A DNA stretch of 22,763 nt from Sulfolobus sp. UBA167 (GCA_002495845.1 DAHF01000062.1:31768-54530); one strand, 5' to 3'. Shown: positions 1 to 8,575, counted from the stretch's first letter. Translations and numbers: made by a program. The notes: generated by a model not told the origin, from the letters alone.

Positions 1-15
1 GAGGAGTTATGTATT

Positions 16-2382
16 TTAATGTCTCATTTTTCTTTTAGTACCGCTAGATTCCTCCAAGATGATCTTATGCTCTACTGAGGCTATGTACCTCCTAGTCCTT
101 ACCACGGTATCGGGATTAACGCTGACGCTATCTATCCCTGCCCTCACTAGCTGTTCCGCGACTTCTGGGTAGTTGCTTGGAGCCTGACCGCATATGGACA
201 CTGTAGCCCCGTTTCTGTGTGCAGTTTTTATCAGACTACGTATCGAAGCCATCACAGCCGGATCCCTCTCGTCGTAGTAGCCCATGCTTGCAAGCAGGTC
301 TGAGTCCCTATCTACACCTAATGTAAGCTGGGTCAAATCATTGCTACCTACGCTGAAGCCGTCCACCATCTTCGAGAACTCATCTGCGAGGACAACAACT
401 GAAGGCACCTCAGCCATTATCCATACTTTGAAATCTGAACTTCTCCTCAATCCTTCCTCTTCCATAATCGAGATAGCCCTCTTGAGCTCCCACGTAGTCC
501 TCACAAAGGGGAACATTACCCAGACGTTCTTTAGTCCCATTTCCTCTCTGGCTTTAAGTATAGCCCTAACCTCAAGCCTAAAGGCTGGCTCGTATACTTT
601 GCTCACATACCTCGATACTCCTCTCCATCCTAGCATAGGGTTCCTCTCCTCTGGCTCGAACTCCTCACCTCCTTGAAGTTTCCTATACTCGTTGGTCTTG
701 AAGTCGGAGAACCTTACAACCACTGGTCTCGGATATATGCCCTGAGCGACCTTTGCTACGCCCTCGGATAGCTTATCTATGAATAGATTCGATTGTCCGG
801 TCTTAATCAGATAAAGTGGATGGTATTTGACCCATTCGCTAACTATGAACTCTATTCTCATCAGACCTATTCCGTCAAATGGAAGGTCTTGATACTTGTC
901 TATCAGCGTGGGCTCTCCTAAATTCATGTATATCTTCGTAGCAGTGACCGGGTATAGGCTCATGAGTAGCTCTTTGCTCAATGCCGTTGTGGCTGTCGTA
1001 GCAGGTCTCTCTTCCTCTTTTGGAAGAAGCCTACCGTCATAGACTATTCCACGTATGGCATCCACAGTTATCTCCTGTCCGTCCTTGATGAGCTTCGTAG
1101 CGTCCTTGCTTCCGACTATAGCCGGAACTCCTAATTCCCTCGAAACTATGGAGGCATGGCTAGTCATTCCGCCTTCATCAGTGACTATTGCGCCTGCTAT
1201 CTTCATTATCGGAACCCAGTCAGGATCAGTCATTCTAGTTACGAGGATCTGCCCTTTCTGGAAGCCCTTGGCGTCTGATAGGTCAAATATGACTCTAGCT
1301 GTTCCAGATGCTATGCCGGGGCTCGCTGGAAGGCCCTTCACTATTACTTTCCCTGTCTGCAGGTTCTTTTCTTCTGCCTCTGGCTTCTTTTCAACCTTCC
1401 TAGATGACCAATACGTCTCAGGTCTAGCTTGGACTATGAATACGCTTTCAGGGAAAGTAAAGTCTGAGTCTATCGCCCACTCTATGTCCATTGGTCTCTT
1501 ATAGTGATCTTCGATCTTCAACCCTAACCTAGCTAGTTCTACGGCTTCCTCCTCAGAGAAGGAGATCGTCTCTGCCTCATTTCCCTCTATTTTCACTTCC
1601 TTGTTAGCGTTTGTCGATTTATCATAAACTATCTTCAATGTCTTGTTAGATACCTTCCTTTCTTTCACCTTAAGTGTAGCTTTGTCTACAACGTATTCGT
1701 CAGGGGTTACCTTCCCTCCCACAATAGCCTCTCCTAATCCCCAGCTCCCTTCTATGACAACTACGTCGTTCTCGCCGGTCGCAGGGTGAAGCGTAAACAT
1801 TACTCCTGAAGTTCTCGAATTGACCATTTTTTGAACCACTACTGCCATGGAAACGCTCAGTGTATCAATGGACTTTGACTTCCTGTATTCTATTGCACGT
1901 GCAGTGTACAAGCTAGCCCAGACTTTCTTTACGTTTTCTAAAAGGTGTTCTCTATCAACGTTAAGGTAAGTGTCCTGCTGTCCCGCAAAGCTAGCCTCTG
2001 CTATATCCTCAGCCGTTGCGGATGACCTCACAGCTACCAAGATGTCCTTACCGACATTTCTTCTAAGCTCATCGAAGGACGACATAATGGATTGCCCTAA
2101 ATCCTCGGGCATTTTAGACTCCATAATTAGAGATTTTATTCTATCGCTTGCCTCAAAGGAGTCACTTGATGATGACAAAGCATCAGCTATCTTGCTCTTC
2201 AACCCGTTGTATTCAATAAAATATTTGAATGATTTAGAAGTTATCACGAATCCTGGAGGAACACGTATGCCGAAGCTTACAAGCTCCCCTAAGTTAGCGC
2301 CCTTGCCCCCGACGAGTTCTATCATATCCTTCCTTATGTTAATAAGGTCGAGAACAAGAGCCTCTTTAAGAGACTCGACCAA
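16..2382 (-). CDS. ppsA: Phosphoenolpyruvate synthase (pyruvate, water dikinase)
   Basis: Converts pyruvate, ATP and water to phosphoenolpyruvate, AMP and phosphate, the entry to gluconeogenesis in the cytoplasm. The 788 residues are full family length. The N-terminal ATP-grasp/pyruvate-phosphate-dikinase domain has VGGKGANLGEL at about 24-34 and AVRSSATAEDIAEASFAG at about 117-133. The central swivelling domain carries the phosphorylated histidine in GGMTSHASIVSRELG (His409). The C-terminal PEP/pyruvate barrel has GSNDLTQLTLGVDRDS and, near 745, the proton-donor cysteine in SICGQAPSN. The start codon is TTG. An upstream ATG 14 nt away is out of frame, and GGGGAT lies about 8 nt before the TTG. 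A TATA-like box lies at 2415-2425 on this strand. cdvB2 is 117 bases upstream in the same direction, but the spacer holds its own promoter. Identity is very secure; only the exact start is in some doubt. Confidence 0.97.
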   Translation of the reverse strand: MVESLKEALVLDLINIRKDMIELVGGKGANLGELVSFGIRVPPGFVITSKSFKYFIEYNGLKSKIADALSSSSDSFEASDRIKSLIMESKMPEDLGQSIMSSFDELRRNVGKDILVAVRSSATAEDIAEASFAGQQDTYLNVDREHLLENVKKVWASLYTARAIEYRKSKSIDTLSVSMAVVVQKMVNSRTSGVMFTLHPATGENDVVVIEGSWGLGEAIVGGKVTPDEYVVDKATLKVKERKVSNKTLKIVYDKSTNANKEVKIEGNEAETISFSEEEAVELARLGLKIEDHYKRPMDIEWAIDSDFTFPESVFIVQARPETYWSSRKVEKKPEAEEKNLQTGKVIVKGLPASPGIASGTARVIFDLSDAKGFQKGQILVTRMTDPDWVPIMKIAGAIVTDEGGMTSHASIVSRELGVPAIVGSKDATKLIKDGQEITVDAIRGIVYDGRLLPKEEERPATTATTALSKELLMSLYPVTATKIYMNLGEPTLIDKYQDLPFDGIGLMRIEFIVSEWVKYHPLYLIKTGQSNLFIDKLSEGVAKVAQGIYPRPVVVRFSDFKTNEYRKLQGGEEFEPEERNPMLGWRGVSRYVSKVYEPAFRLEVRAILKAREEMGLKNVWVMFPFVRTTWELKRAISIMEEEGLRRSSDFKVWIMAEVPSVVVLADEFSKMVDGFSVGSNDLTQLTLGVDRDSDLLASMGYYDERDPAVMASIRSLIKTAHRNGATVSICGQAPSNYPEVAEQLVRAGIDSVSVNPDTVVRTRRYIASVEHKIILEESSGTKRKMRH

Positions 2383-2414
2383 TCAATTATCCCCATTATA
2401 TAATAGAGAAGGAC

Positions 2415-2425
2415 GTTATAAAAAA
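2415..2425 (-). promoter_or_regulatory. TATA-like box for ppsA
   Basis: On the minus strand this reads TTTTTTATAAC, centred 38 nt before the TTG start. Transcription about 26 nt downstream would give a leader of roughly 12 nt that includes GGGGAT, a possible weak SD. A second TATA-like stretch, TATATAAC, lies near 2437-2444 and would give a longer leader. The choice between them is inference from spacing only. Confidence 0.4.
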
Positions 2426-2499
2426 CTTTTTACAGTTATATACTATCGTAAAAAGGGTAGGGAAGAAATATTATTTATTAGAAAGTTACAGACCTACTT

Positions 2500-3171
2500 T
2501 CACTTTTGTTCAGTGCCATTAGAGGCTTTCTGTGTAGACGTGACGAACCCTGGGAGCTCTGGGAAGTTCTCCTTCATTCTCTGCTCGGCAACCACTGCTG
2601 CTTCGTTCAATATCTTCCTTGCCTCCGGCGATGCTGTGGTGAAGTCTACTCCTCCTCCGGTGAAGTCTCCAGCTTCGAACACAGCTTCCTGCAGACCTTC
2701 CTCAAGCTCTGATAATTCCATGCTTATCTCTGGCATAACCCCTTTCATTGAATTCCTGAGCTCGTTTACCACGCCTATCACGGGGACTAGATTGGTGAAC
2801 ACGTCCCCTAGCTCTGTCACTGTTTCAAGCCTCAATTGAACTTGTTCTAAGGCAATCTGAGTTGTGAGCAACTGCTTGCTTATCTTCCTTATTTCCGCTA
2901 TCTCATTAGCGTACATGGCTGCCCTCATATTGTCCTTGCTCATCTGTGCATCTACTACTTTCTCGAAAAGTATCCTGTCTCTCTCCTGCATTCTGGAAAC
3001 GTGAACCTCTAGCCTGCTTATCATTGTCTTAAGTCTATAGTTTGCCATTACCAGCCTGTACCTCAAAGGCTCCTTAGGCTTGAAAGCACCTTTTATCTTC
3101 TCAGCTACGCTAGGCTCCTGCTTCCCTCCACCCCAATTCTTTATGAAATCATTTACCTTTGTGCTTGCCAT
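2500..3171 (-). CDS. cdvB2: ESCRT-III family cell division protein (CdvB paralogue, probably CdvB2)
   Basis: An ESCRT-III homologue of the archaeal Cdv system, which polymerises at midcell and constricts the membrane. The sequence has a short lead with a Gly-rich NWGGGKQEPS, then the typical basic helical hairpin (RYRLVMANYRLKTMISRLE and following helices, about 35-125), then an acidic helical region (ELSELEEGLQEAVFEAG). It lacks the C-terminal winged helix of CdvB itself, so it is one of the shorter paralogues. The length (223 aa from this start) suits CdvB1 or CdvB2. I favour CdvB2 because I recall that gene lying near ppsA and thsA in Sulfolobus genomes. The ATG at 3171 is chosen over an upstream ATG at 3234: the extra 21 residues are unlike the family and would overlap the divergent promoter. 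A TATA-like box lies at 3213-3222, with a weaker TTTAAC nearer the gene. The family call is firm; the paralogue number is less so. Confidence 0.88.
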   Translation of the reverse strand: MASTKVNDFIKNWGGGKQEPSVAEKIKGAFKPKEPLRYRLVMANYRLKTMISRLEVHVSRMQERDRILFEKVVDAQMSKDNMRAAMYANEIAEIRKISKQLLTTQIALEQVQLRLETVTELGDVFTNLVPVIGVVNELRNSMKGVMPEISMELSELEEGLQEAVFEAGDFTGGGVDFTTASPEARKILNEAAVVAEQRMKENFPELPGFVTSTQKASNGTEQK

Positions 3172-3212
3172 CTTATCTTGATACTTGATAGGGAAACAGT
3201 TAAAGGAAGGAA

Positions 3213-3222
3213 TCTTATAATA
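3213..3222. promoter_or_regulatory. Shared TATA region between cdvB2 and the divergent small gene
   Basis: Reads TCTTATAATA on plus and TATTATAAGA on minus. Its centre is 25.5 nt before the ATG at 3243, which would make the plus-strand gene leaderless, and about 46 nt before the cdvB2 ATG at 3171, which would leave a leader of about 20 nt. A second minus-strand candidate (TTTAAC, near 3199) is 29 nt from cdvB2. A single AT box may serve both directions. Confidence 0.45.
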
Positions 3223-3242
3223 CGATGATTCCAAGTGAAATA

Positions 3243-3524
3243 ATGATGCGTTACTTTTCCGTGGCTAATAATGGCAAAAGTCTTTTAATAAAAAACATAT
3301 CCGAAAGAGTTTTGACGCTTTTTGCGGTAACTGTAAAGTACGGCGTTACCGTTGACACCATTGACGGAAAGGGAATAAGGAACATAGGAGATGACCTGAG
3401 AATGAACAAAACTTTAGGTCAGGGAGAGACTGTAGAAGTCCCTTTGAAGCTACCGGATCCAGTTTTGTTAGTGGTCATATTTAGAGACGGCGAAATGGTC
3501 AGGAGGGAAGATATCTCGATTTGA
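3243..3524 (+). CDS. Small protein of unknown function
   Basis: I do not recognise a named family. From the ATG at 3243 the product is 93 residues (99 if translation begins at the ATG at 3225). It alternates short hydrophobic strands (LLIKNIS, LTLFAVTVKYGVTVD, VEVPLKLPD, VLLVVIF) with polar turns, and has no Cys, signal peptide or membrane helix. The pattern suggests a compact beta-sandwich, possibly a small binding or accessory domain. The start at 3243 fits a leaderless mRNA because the TATA centre lies 25.5 nt upstream; the ATG at 3225 would fall only 8 nt from it. The gene is divergent from cdvB2, and its last 26 bases overlap the 3' end of the UbiD gene on the other strand. Strong codon structure supports it being real; function is unknown. 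Confidence 0.7.
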   Translation: MMRYFSVANNGKSLLIKNISERVLTLFAVTVKYGVTVDTIDGKGIRNIGDDLRMNKTLGQGETVEVPLKLPDPVLLVVIFRDGEMVRREDISI

Positions 3525-4941
3525 GCTCGGAGATCAGCTCTTCCGCGCTCCTTTGCACTACAGGATCTGAGCTTACTTCTTCAGGCCACTCCCTTCCTAT
3601 CTCTTCCTTGAATTTCCTCGTAGCATCTATTCCTATCTTGCTACCAAGAGGAGGAGAGGGCGTGCTGAAGTCCAAGGAGTCCGTAAGCACGCTATTGACT
3701 ATCATAACATCCCTTTGAGGGTCTACCCTAGTCGATAGGGCAAACAACACCTCGTTCAGGTTATGTACGTTGACGTCCGAATCAACTACGATGACGAACT
3801 TAAGAAGGCTCAGCTGTCCTAGTCCCCAAATTGCCATCATCGCACGTTTAGCCTGACCGGGGTAATATTTTCTAATAGAGAAAATCCCCACCCCTGTAAA
3901 TACGCCATACTCTGGGAGGTTCATATCCACTAGCTCAGGAATTACCATCTTTGCAAATGGCAAGAATATCCTCTCCACTCCCTTTCCTATCCAAGCATCT
4001 TCAAGAGGAGGTTTCCCGACTGAAGTTACATGAAAATAAGGGTCTTCCCTGGAGTAGCTCTTCGTCAAATGAAAGACAGGGAAGAGGTCCTTTGGAGTGT
4101 AATATCCGAGGTGGTCACCGAAAGGACCTTCATCTATCAGTTCATCAGTGTCTACATAGCCCTCGAATACTGTCTCTGCCGATGAGGGAACTACGATCCC
4201 GTTATCGAGCTCTGTTACTTCTACTCCCTCCCCTCTCATAATACCTGCGAACAAATACTTGTCGAGGCCTGCAGGAACTGGTGACGCTGCTGTGAACGCT
4301 ACTGCTGGGTCAACACCGTTGACTATGGCCACAGGGACCTTACTGATTCCCTTTTCTTTATACCTCATGGCGGACATCGAACCCCTCTTAAATGCCTGCC
4401 AATGTATTATCGCCCTTTCGCTGTCCACTATCTGAATTCTGTACACGCTTACATTATGGACTCCAGTATCAGGATCTTTGGTTATGGTCAACGAGAAAGT
4501 GAAGAACTTCCCCGCGTCCTTAGGCCACGTCTTTATCGCGGGTACAGAAGTAAGCTTCAAGTCGGACTCGGCGAAAGACGGCCTCTTAGATTTCGGGGTG
4601 AACTTCCCAAGTTTTAATACATCGCGGAGGGACTTAACCTTGTCGAGCAATGTTATTGGCATGTCTGAGAAGCCCTCAAGGAAACTTCTGGAGATACCCT
4701 CTAAATCTCTCGTTTGAAGAACGTCGTAAATTCCATCTAATGAATAGAAAATATTTGACACTACCTTCCATTTAGGGAATTCCTTAACCCTGCTGAAGAC
4801 CAAAGGATATAAATGAGAGTATGTCGCCCTCCTGCTTATTTCAGCTATCTCTAAGTCGGTACTAACTTCGGAATCTACTTCTATGAGTTTGCCGTTTTTC
4901 CTCATATAGCTTAAGTACTCGCGTAAATCGGAAAACGCCAT
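3499..4941 (-). CDS. UbiD-family prFMN-dependent decarboxylase
   Basis: A 480-residue member of the UbiD family, which uses prenylated FMN to carry out reversible decarboxylation of unsaturated or aromatic acids and depends on a UbiX flavin prenyltransferase encoded elsewhere. Family landmarks are the prFMN/metal site NVSVYRIQ (Asn163, Arg168), His180 in AIIHWQ, VVPSSAETVFEG (Glu256) and EGPFGDHLGYY (Glu271, Asp276). The substrate cannot be read from the sequence. It is often annotated as 4-hydroxybenzoate or quinone-pathway decarboxylase. In other archaea a relative decarboxylates anhydromevalonate phosphate, but Sulfolobales are known for a different mevalonate route. The ATG at 4941 is 27 nt downstream of a TATA-like TTTTTTAAAC, suggesting a leaderless mRNA. 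The gene is divergent from thrC and its tail overlaps the small plus-strand gene. The family is secure; the reaction is open. Confidence 0.9.
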   Translation of the reverse strand: MAFSDLREYLSYMRKNGKLIEVDSEVSTDLEIAEISRRATYSHLYPLVFSRVKEFPKWKVVSNIFYSLDGIYDVLQTRDLEGISRSFLEGFSDMPITLLDKVKSLRDVLKLGKFTPKSKRPSFAESDLKLTSVPAIKTWPKDAGKFFTFSLTITKDPDTGVHNVSVYRIQIVDSERAIIHWQAFKRGSMSAMRYKEKGISKVPVAIVNGVDPAVAFTAASPVPAGLDKYLFAGIMRGEGVEVTELDNGIVVPSSAETVFEGYVDTDELIDEGPFGDHLGYYTPKDLFPVFHLTKSYSREDPYFHVTSVGKPPLEDAWIGKGVERIFLPFAKMVIPELVDMNLPEYGVFTGVGIFSIRKYYPGQAKRAMMAIWGLGQLSLLKFVIVVDSDVNVHNLNEVLFALSTRVDPQRDVMIVNSVLTDSLDFSTPSPPLGSKIGIDATRKFKEEIGREWPEEVSSDPVVQRSAEELISELKSRYLPS

Positions 4942-4963
4942 TACGCAATAAAAGTTTTTTATG

Positions 4964-4975
4964 TTTAAAAAATAG
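4964..4975. promoter_or_regulatory. Shared AT box between ubiD-like gene and thrC
   Basis: Reads TTTAAAAAATAG on plus and CTATTTTTTAAA on minus. On the minus strand its centre is about 27 nt before the ATG at 4941 (leaderless). On the plus strand it would place transcription near 4995, giving thrC a leader of about 29 nt with GGAG at 5018-5021. The call rests on spacing. Confidence 0.45.
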
Positions 4976-5023
4976 TCTTAAGGACGTTGGTGAATCGCGG
5001 TTGGAAACAAACTAAGCGGAGTA

Positions 5024-6217
5024 ATGAAATGTTTGGAATGTGGTTATGAAAAAGAAATAGATCAAAATACTATATTATGCCCTAAATGCGGGGGCCTGAT
5101 GGAAATAATAGTGGAACCTCCATCCGATTTCTCTTTCTCAGAATTGAGGGGACGCGGAGTTTGGAGGTATAAAAGGCTTATAGCAGGAGAGTACAAGAGA
5201 CTGATATCGATAAATGAGGGAGGAACCCCTCTAATTAGGTCTTGCAACATCAACAGAAACTTGTACATGAAATATGAGGGAGTTAACCCCACGGGTAGCT
5301 TTAAGGACAGAGGGATGACGGTGGCTGTCAGCTCTGCGGTCTCCAATGGCTATAAGACTGTGATCGCTGCGTCCACAGGCAACACTGCGGCTGCTGCAGC
5401 AGCATACGCAGCTAGGGCTGGCATTAAGAGCTTCATAGTCCTGCCTAAAGGAAAGGTCGCACTAGGAAAGCTAGCACAGTCTATACTTTACGGGACAACA
5501 ATAATGGAAGTTGAGGGTAGCTTCGACGTTGCTATGGGTGCTGTAATGAAGCTATACAAGGATCTTGGGATAGTCTACCCACTTAACTCGTTTAACCCGT
5601 GGAGACTTGAAGGACAGAAGACCATAGCATTTGAGATTACTGAGGACATAGGAGTACCGGACGCAGTTATAGTTCCAGTTGGAAACGCTGGAAACATATA
5701 TGCAATATGGAAAGGTTTTACTGAACTCATGAAGGCTGGAGTGACAGATAAAATTCCCAGGATGATAGGCGTTCAGGCAGAAGGTGCTTCTCCTATAGCG
5801 AGGGCTTTCATAGAAGGAAGCCAATCTCCCGTCTTCACTGATAGCCCTGAGACAGTAGCGACTGCGATAAGAATAGGGAAACCGGTAAATTGGAGGAAGG
5901 CAATGAAGGCCGTGAGGGAGTCTAACGGAACAATGCTCGTAGTCTCTGACAACGAGATACTCAAGGCACAACGTGACTTGGCCAGGAAAGAAGGCGTTGG
6001 TGCAGAACCCGCTTCCGCAGCGTCGCTAGCAGGGTATTATAAAGCTTTAGATAGAAAAATTATATCATCTGATGAAAAAACTGTAATCATACTCACAGGT
6101 CATTCCCTCAAGGACCCCGATTCGATGGGGAAAGCGGAGACCAAGAGAATACTCATCAATCCTTCGTTTATCGAAAAAATAATCTTGGAAGAGGTGAACG
6201 ACCATAATAGTAGTTAA
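5024..6217 (+). CDS. thrC: Threonine synthase
   Basis: A PLP enzyme that converts O-phosphohomoserine to threonine, the last step of the threonine branch of the aspartate pathway. The 397 residues open with a zinc ribbon (Cys3, Cys6, Cys19, Cys22) found in many archaeal threonine synthases. The PLP lysine is Lys94 in NPTGSFKDRGM. The substrate/PLP phosphate region ASTGNTAAAAAAYAA is at about 116-130, and the glycine loop PVGNAGN lies near 220. The ATG at 5024 is the only sensible start because the first zinc-ribbon Cys follows two codons later. It is the first gene of an overlapping operon: its 3' end contains the SD of the next gene (GAGGTGA, 6191-6197) and the frames overlap by 14 bases. 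Homoserine dehydrogenase and kinase are not in the window. Identity is secure. Confidence 0.96.
   Translation: MKCLECGYEKEIDQNTILCPKCGGLMEIIVEPPSDFSFSELRGRGVWRYKRLIAGEYKRLISINEGGTPLIRSCNINRNLYMKYEGVNPTGSFKDRGMTVAVSSAVSNGYKTVIAASTGNTAAAAAAYAARAGIKSFIVLPKGKVALGKLAQSILYGTTIMEVEGSFDVAMGAVMKLYKDLGIVYPLNSFNPWRLEGQKTIAFEITEDIGVPDAVIVPVGNAGNIYAIWKGFTELMKAGVTDKIPRMIGVQAEGASPIARAFIEGSQSPVFTDSPETVATAIRIGKPVNWRKAMKAVRESNGTMLVVSDNEILKAQRDLARKEGVGAEPASAASLAGYYKALDRKIISSDEKTVIILTGHSLKDPDSMGKAETKRILINPSFIEKIILEEVNDHNSS
6191..6197 (+). promoter_or_regulatory. Perfect Shine-Dalgarno site preceding the AUA start of lysC
   Basis: GAGGTGA inside the 3' end of thrC matches the sequence expected to pair with the archaeal 16S 3' end. 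It sits 7 nt (counted from the end of GAGGTG) before ATA at 6204. The same GAGGTG occurs at 7521-7526, 5 nt before the asd ATG. It decides the start of lysC, since no ATG, GTG or TTG is available there. Confidence 0.7.
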
Positions 6218-7544
6218 AATTGGAGGTTCCATCCAGAAGGACGAAAAGGACTACGAACTGATAGCTAGGAAGATTGATAGCTATAGCGAAAAGGAAAAGC
6301 TGGTCGTAGTGACCTCAGCCATCAAGGGAGTCACTAACGATCTGATTCAGATATCTACATCCATCGATAAGGGGGTCGAGATCGTAAGTGACATCTACGA
6401 TAGACACATTAAACTGCTGGGTAAGGTAACTGATGGAAAGGAGTTCGAGAAAGCCTTCAGGGATATTTCAAGGCTGGCTGACGAGCTCTTCAGGGTCGCA
6501 TGGTCTATAAGGGTCTTAGGAGAGGTGACCCCTAGGACTAAGGACTACATACTTTCATTCGGTGAAAGGATGGCAGTAGTGACGCTTTCCGCTGTCCTCA
6601 GGACTAAAGGGATAGATGCCTCAGGGATCGTTGATCCTCCTTTCATAACCGATTCGAATTTCGGTGATGCTAACATAATTGCAGATGCTTCAGAGATGAG
6701 AATGAAGGGCTTGTTATCCAACGTGAAGTCTAACGTAGTAGTTTTCCCGGGTTTCATAGGGACGACCAACGACGGAAAGATAACTACGCTTGGAAGGGGA
6801 GGAAGCGATTACTCCGCCACCTCCATAGCAAAGGTCCTTGGGATCAACAAGGTCAAGTTAGTGACCGAAGTCCCAGGGATAATGACGGGAGACCCGAGGA
6901 AGTTCAGCAAAGCCAAGAGTATCCCTCGCCTTTCCTTAGAGGAAGCCATAGAGCTAGCACAGCTTGGAGCCAAGAGGCTACACCCTAGGACATTCGATCC
7001 TATGTTCCACTCCGACATAACAGTAGAAGTAGAGTCCCTCTACGAGAGCGGATCGACGATAATAAACGGTGAGTGCACCAATGAGGACGCCGTGAAAGGT
7101 GTGGCAACGCTGGATCGGTTGAAGATGGTTTCTGTGGAAAGCACAAAAATTGTAGGAAAGGTAGGTTCAGCCTCAGCTATAATGACAGAGGCTAGAGATG
7201 TTGGGGTCAACATCATCGCAATTTCACAACCAGCATCCGAGACTACAATAAACTTGGTCGTAGATGAAAAATCAGTTCCGGGCCTTATAGAGAGATTATC
7301 GCAGTTGAAGGGGAACCTCATAAAGGACGTTAGATTGGAGGACGTCTCAGCCATAAGCGTTGTAGGGTGTGGGATGAGGAAAAGTGAAATATCGTCTAAA
7401 TTGTTAGGAATAGCTTCTTCGTACGACCCAATAATGGTATCTAGAGGGCTCTCAAGGGTAAGCACTACTTTTATAGTCAACAGCGGAAATGCTGAAGTAC
7501 TAGGTAGAGAACTTCATGACGAGGTGTTGAAATGGACAAAATAA
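6204..7544 (+). CDS. lysC: Aspartate kinase (apparent ATA start codon)
   Basis: Phosphorylates aspartate to aspartyl phosphate, the committed step towards threonine, methionine and diaminopimelate-type products. The kinase motif IVVKIGGS is read only if translation begins at ATA 6204 (or ATA 6207). The frame has a stop at 6195-6197 and no ATG, GTG or TTG between it and that motif. The first conventional start, GTG at 6309, would delete 35 residues including the KIGGS loop. From 6204 the protein has 446 residues, normal for archaeal aspartokinases. Further motifs are FGERMAV near 120, RGGSDYSAT near 200, VPGIMTGDPR near 220, and two C-terminal ACT domains from about 310 that normally bind feedback inhibitors. 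It overlaps thrC by 14 bases and asd by 13. The family is certain; the start codon is inferred, and an ATG-to-ATA base change or sequencing error is the alternative. Confidence 0.92.
   Translation: MIVVKIGGSIQKDEKDYELIARKIDSYSEKEKLVVVTSAIKGVTNDLIQISTSIDKGVEIVSDIYDRHIKLLGKVTDGKEFEKAFRDISRLADELFRVAWSIRVLGEVTPRTKDYILSFGERMAVVTLSAVLRTKGIDASGIVDPPFITDSNFGDANIIADASEMRMKGLLSNVKSNVVVFPGFIGTTNDGKITTLGRGGSDYSATSIAKVLGINKVKLVTEVPGIMTGDPRKFSKAKSIPRLSLEEAIELAQLGAKRLHPRTFDPMFHSDITVEVESLYESGSTIINGECTNEDAVKGVATLDRLKMVSVESTKIVGKVGSASAIMTEARDVGVNIIAISQPASETTINLVVDEKSVPGLIERLSQLKGNLIKDVRLEDVSAISVVGCGMRKSEISSKLLGIASSYDPIMVSRGLSRVSTTFIVNSGNAEVLGRELHDEVLKWTK
7521..7526 (+). promoter_or_regulatory. Shine-Dalgarno site for asd
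   Basis: GAGGTG within the 3' end of lysC, 5 nt before the ATG at 7532. It supports the overlapping start of asd and translational coupling within the operon. Confidence 0.65.
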
Positions 7545-8575
7545 AGGTATCACTTCTAGGGTCAACGGGAATGGTAGGACAGAAGATGGTGAGGATACTT
7601 TCCTCTCACCCTTTCATAGAGCTCACTAAGGTCAGCGCGTCTCCATCAAAGGTGGGCAAGAAATACGAGGACTCGGTCAGGTGGATAGAGCAAGGAGAAA
7701 TCCCAGACCAAGTCAAGGGCATGAGAATGACATCCACTAACCCAGAAGACCACAAGGACGTAGACGTAGTCCTCTCTGCCCTTCCAAACGACCTTGCAGA
7801 GGATGTAGAATTAAAACTAGTGAAGGAGGGAATAACAGTGATCTCTAACGCTTCACCGTTCAGGATGGACCCAGACGTTCCTCTCATAAACCCAGAGGTG
7901 AACTGGGAGCATTTGGAGATATTGAAGCATCAAAGGGAGAGAAAGGGCTGGAAAGGGGTTATGGTAAAGAACCCTAACTGCACCGCCTCAATCATGACCA
8001 TGCCACTCAAACCGATATTCTCTTCAATTACCCCAAAGAGAACATTCATCACCACGATGCAGGCAGTAAGCGGGGCTGGCTATTCAGGTCTACCTTTCAT
8101 GGCGATAGAGAACAACGTGATACCTTACATTAAGGGTGAGGAGGACAAGATACCTAAGGAGATAAATAAGATGTTGGGGAAAGTAGAGGATGGTAAAATA
8201 AAGAACGCCAATAACGTCATCTACGTTACGTCGACCAGGGTTCCGGTTAAGGTAGGGCACATGGGCGTCATAAACGTGGAGCTCCAAGAGAAGGCAGACC
8301 TCGACTCTATAAAAAGGTCTATAAGGGAGTTCAAGTCCCTCCCTCAGTTGAGGGGTTTGCCTACAGCACCGAAGTTCCCAATAGTGCTCAGGGATGAGGA
8401 GGATAGACCTCAACCCGCTAGGGATTTGAGCGATGGAATGTCCACCAGTGTAGGCAGGATTAAGGTTGAAGACGACATACTTAGGTTCGTAGTCTTAGGA
8501 GACAATCTAGTAAGAGGCGCTGCAGGGATAACAGTACTTACCCTGGAGATTATGAAGGAACTAGGATATATATAA
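7532..8575 (+). CDS. asd: Aspartate-semialdehyde dehydrogenase
   Basis: Reduces aspartyl phosphate to aspartate semialdehyde with NADPH, directly after aspartate kinase. The 347 residues start with a Rossmann nucleotide loop (LLGSTGMVGQ, 8-17). The catalytic cysteine is Cys150 in KNPNCTASIM, followed by AVSGAGYSG at 178-186, and the acid/base pair appears as Arg236 (STRVPV) and His243 (VGHMGV). Sulfolobales also contain malonyl-CoA reductase, a close paralogue from the 3-hydroxypropionate/4-hydroxybutyrate cycle. The NPNC context (rather than the TPLC I recall for the reductase) and the operon position after thrC-lysC favour true Asd. The start ATG overlaps lysC by 13 bases behind a good SD. 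The last codons carry the TATA box of the next gene. Identity is secure. Confidence 0.95.
   Translation: MDKIKVSLLGSTGMVGQKMVRILSSHPFIELTKVSASPSKVGKKYEDSVRWIEQGEIPDQVKGMRMTSTNPEDHKDVDVVLSALPNDLAEDVELKLVKEGITVISNASPFRMDPDVPLINPEVNWEHLEILKHQRERKGWKGVMVKNPNCTASIMTMPLKPIFSSITPKRTFITTMQAVSGAGYSGLPFMAIENNVIPYIKGEEDKIPKEINKMLGKVEDGKIKNANNVIYVTSTRVPVKVGHMGVINVELQEKADLDSIKRSIREFKSLPQLRGLPTAPKFPIVLRDEEDRPQPARDLSDGMSTSVGRIKVEDDILRFVVLGDNLVRGAAGITVLTLEIMKELGYI

Noticed and set aside
284..1504. Plus-strand open frames opposite ppsA
   Set aside because: They are shadows of the ppsA coding sequence: low-complexity Ser/Leu-rich translations without motifs, lying entirely antisense to a certain gene.
1970..2839. 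A 289-codon plus-strand frame spanning the ppsA start, the spacer and the 3' part of cdvB2
   Set aside because: It runs antisense to two certain genes and its translation resembles no family; the long open frame follows from the codon bias of the opposite strand.
6309..7544. GTG 6309 as start of aspartate kinase
   Set aside because: It would remove the first 35 residues including the KIGGS catalytic motif, which is intact and in frame upstream.
7532..8575. Malonyl-CoA reductase rather than aspartate-semialdehyde dehydrogenase
   Set aside because: The Cys context NPNCTA and the operon with thrC and lysC fit Asd; the reductase I recall has TPLCTA.
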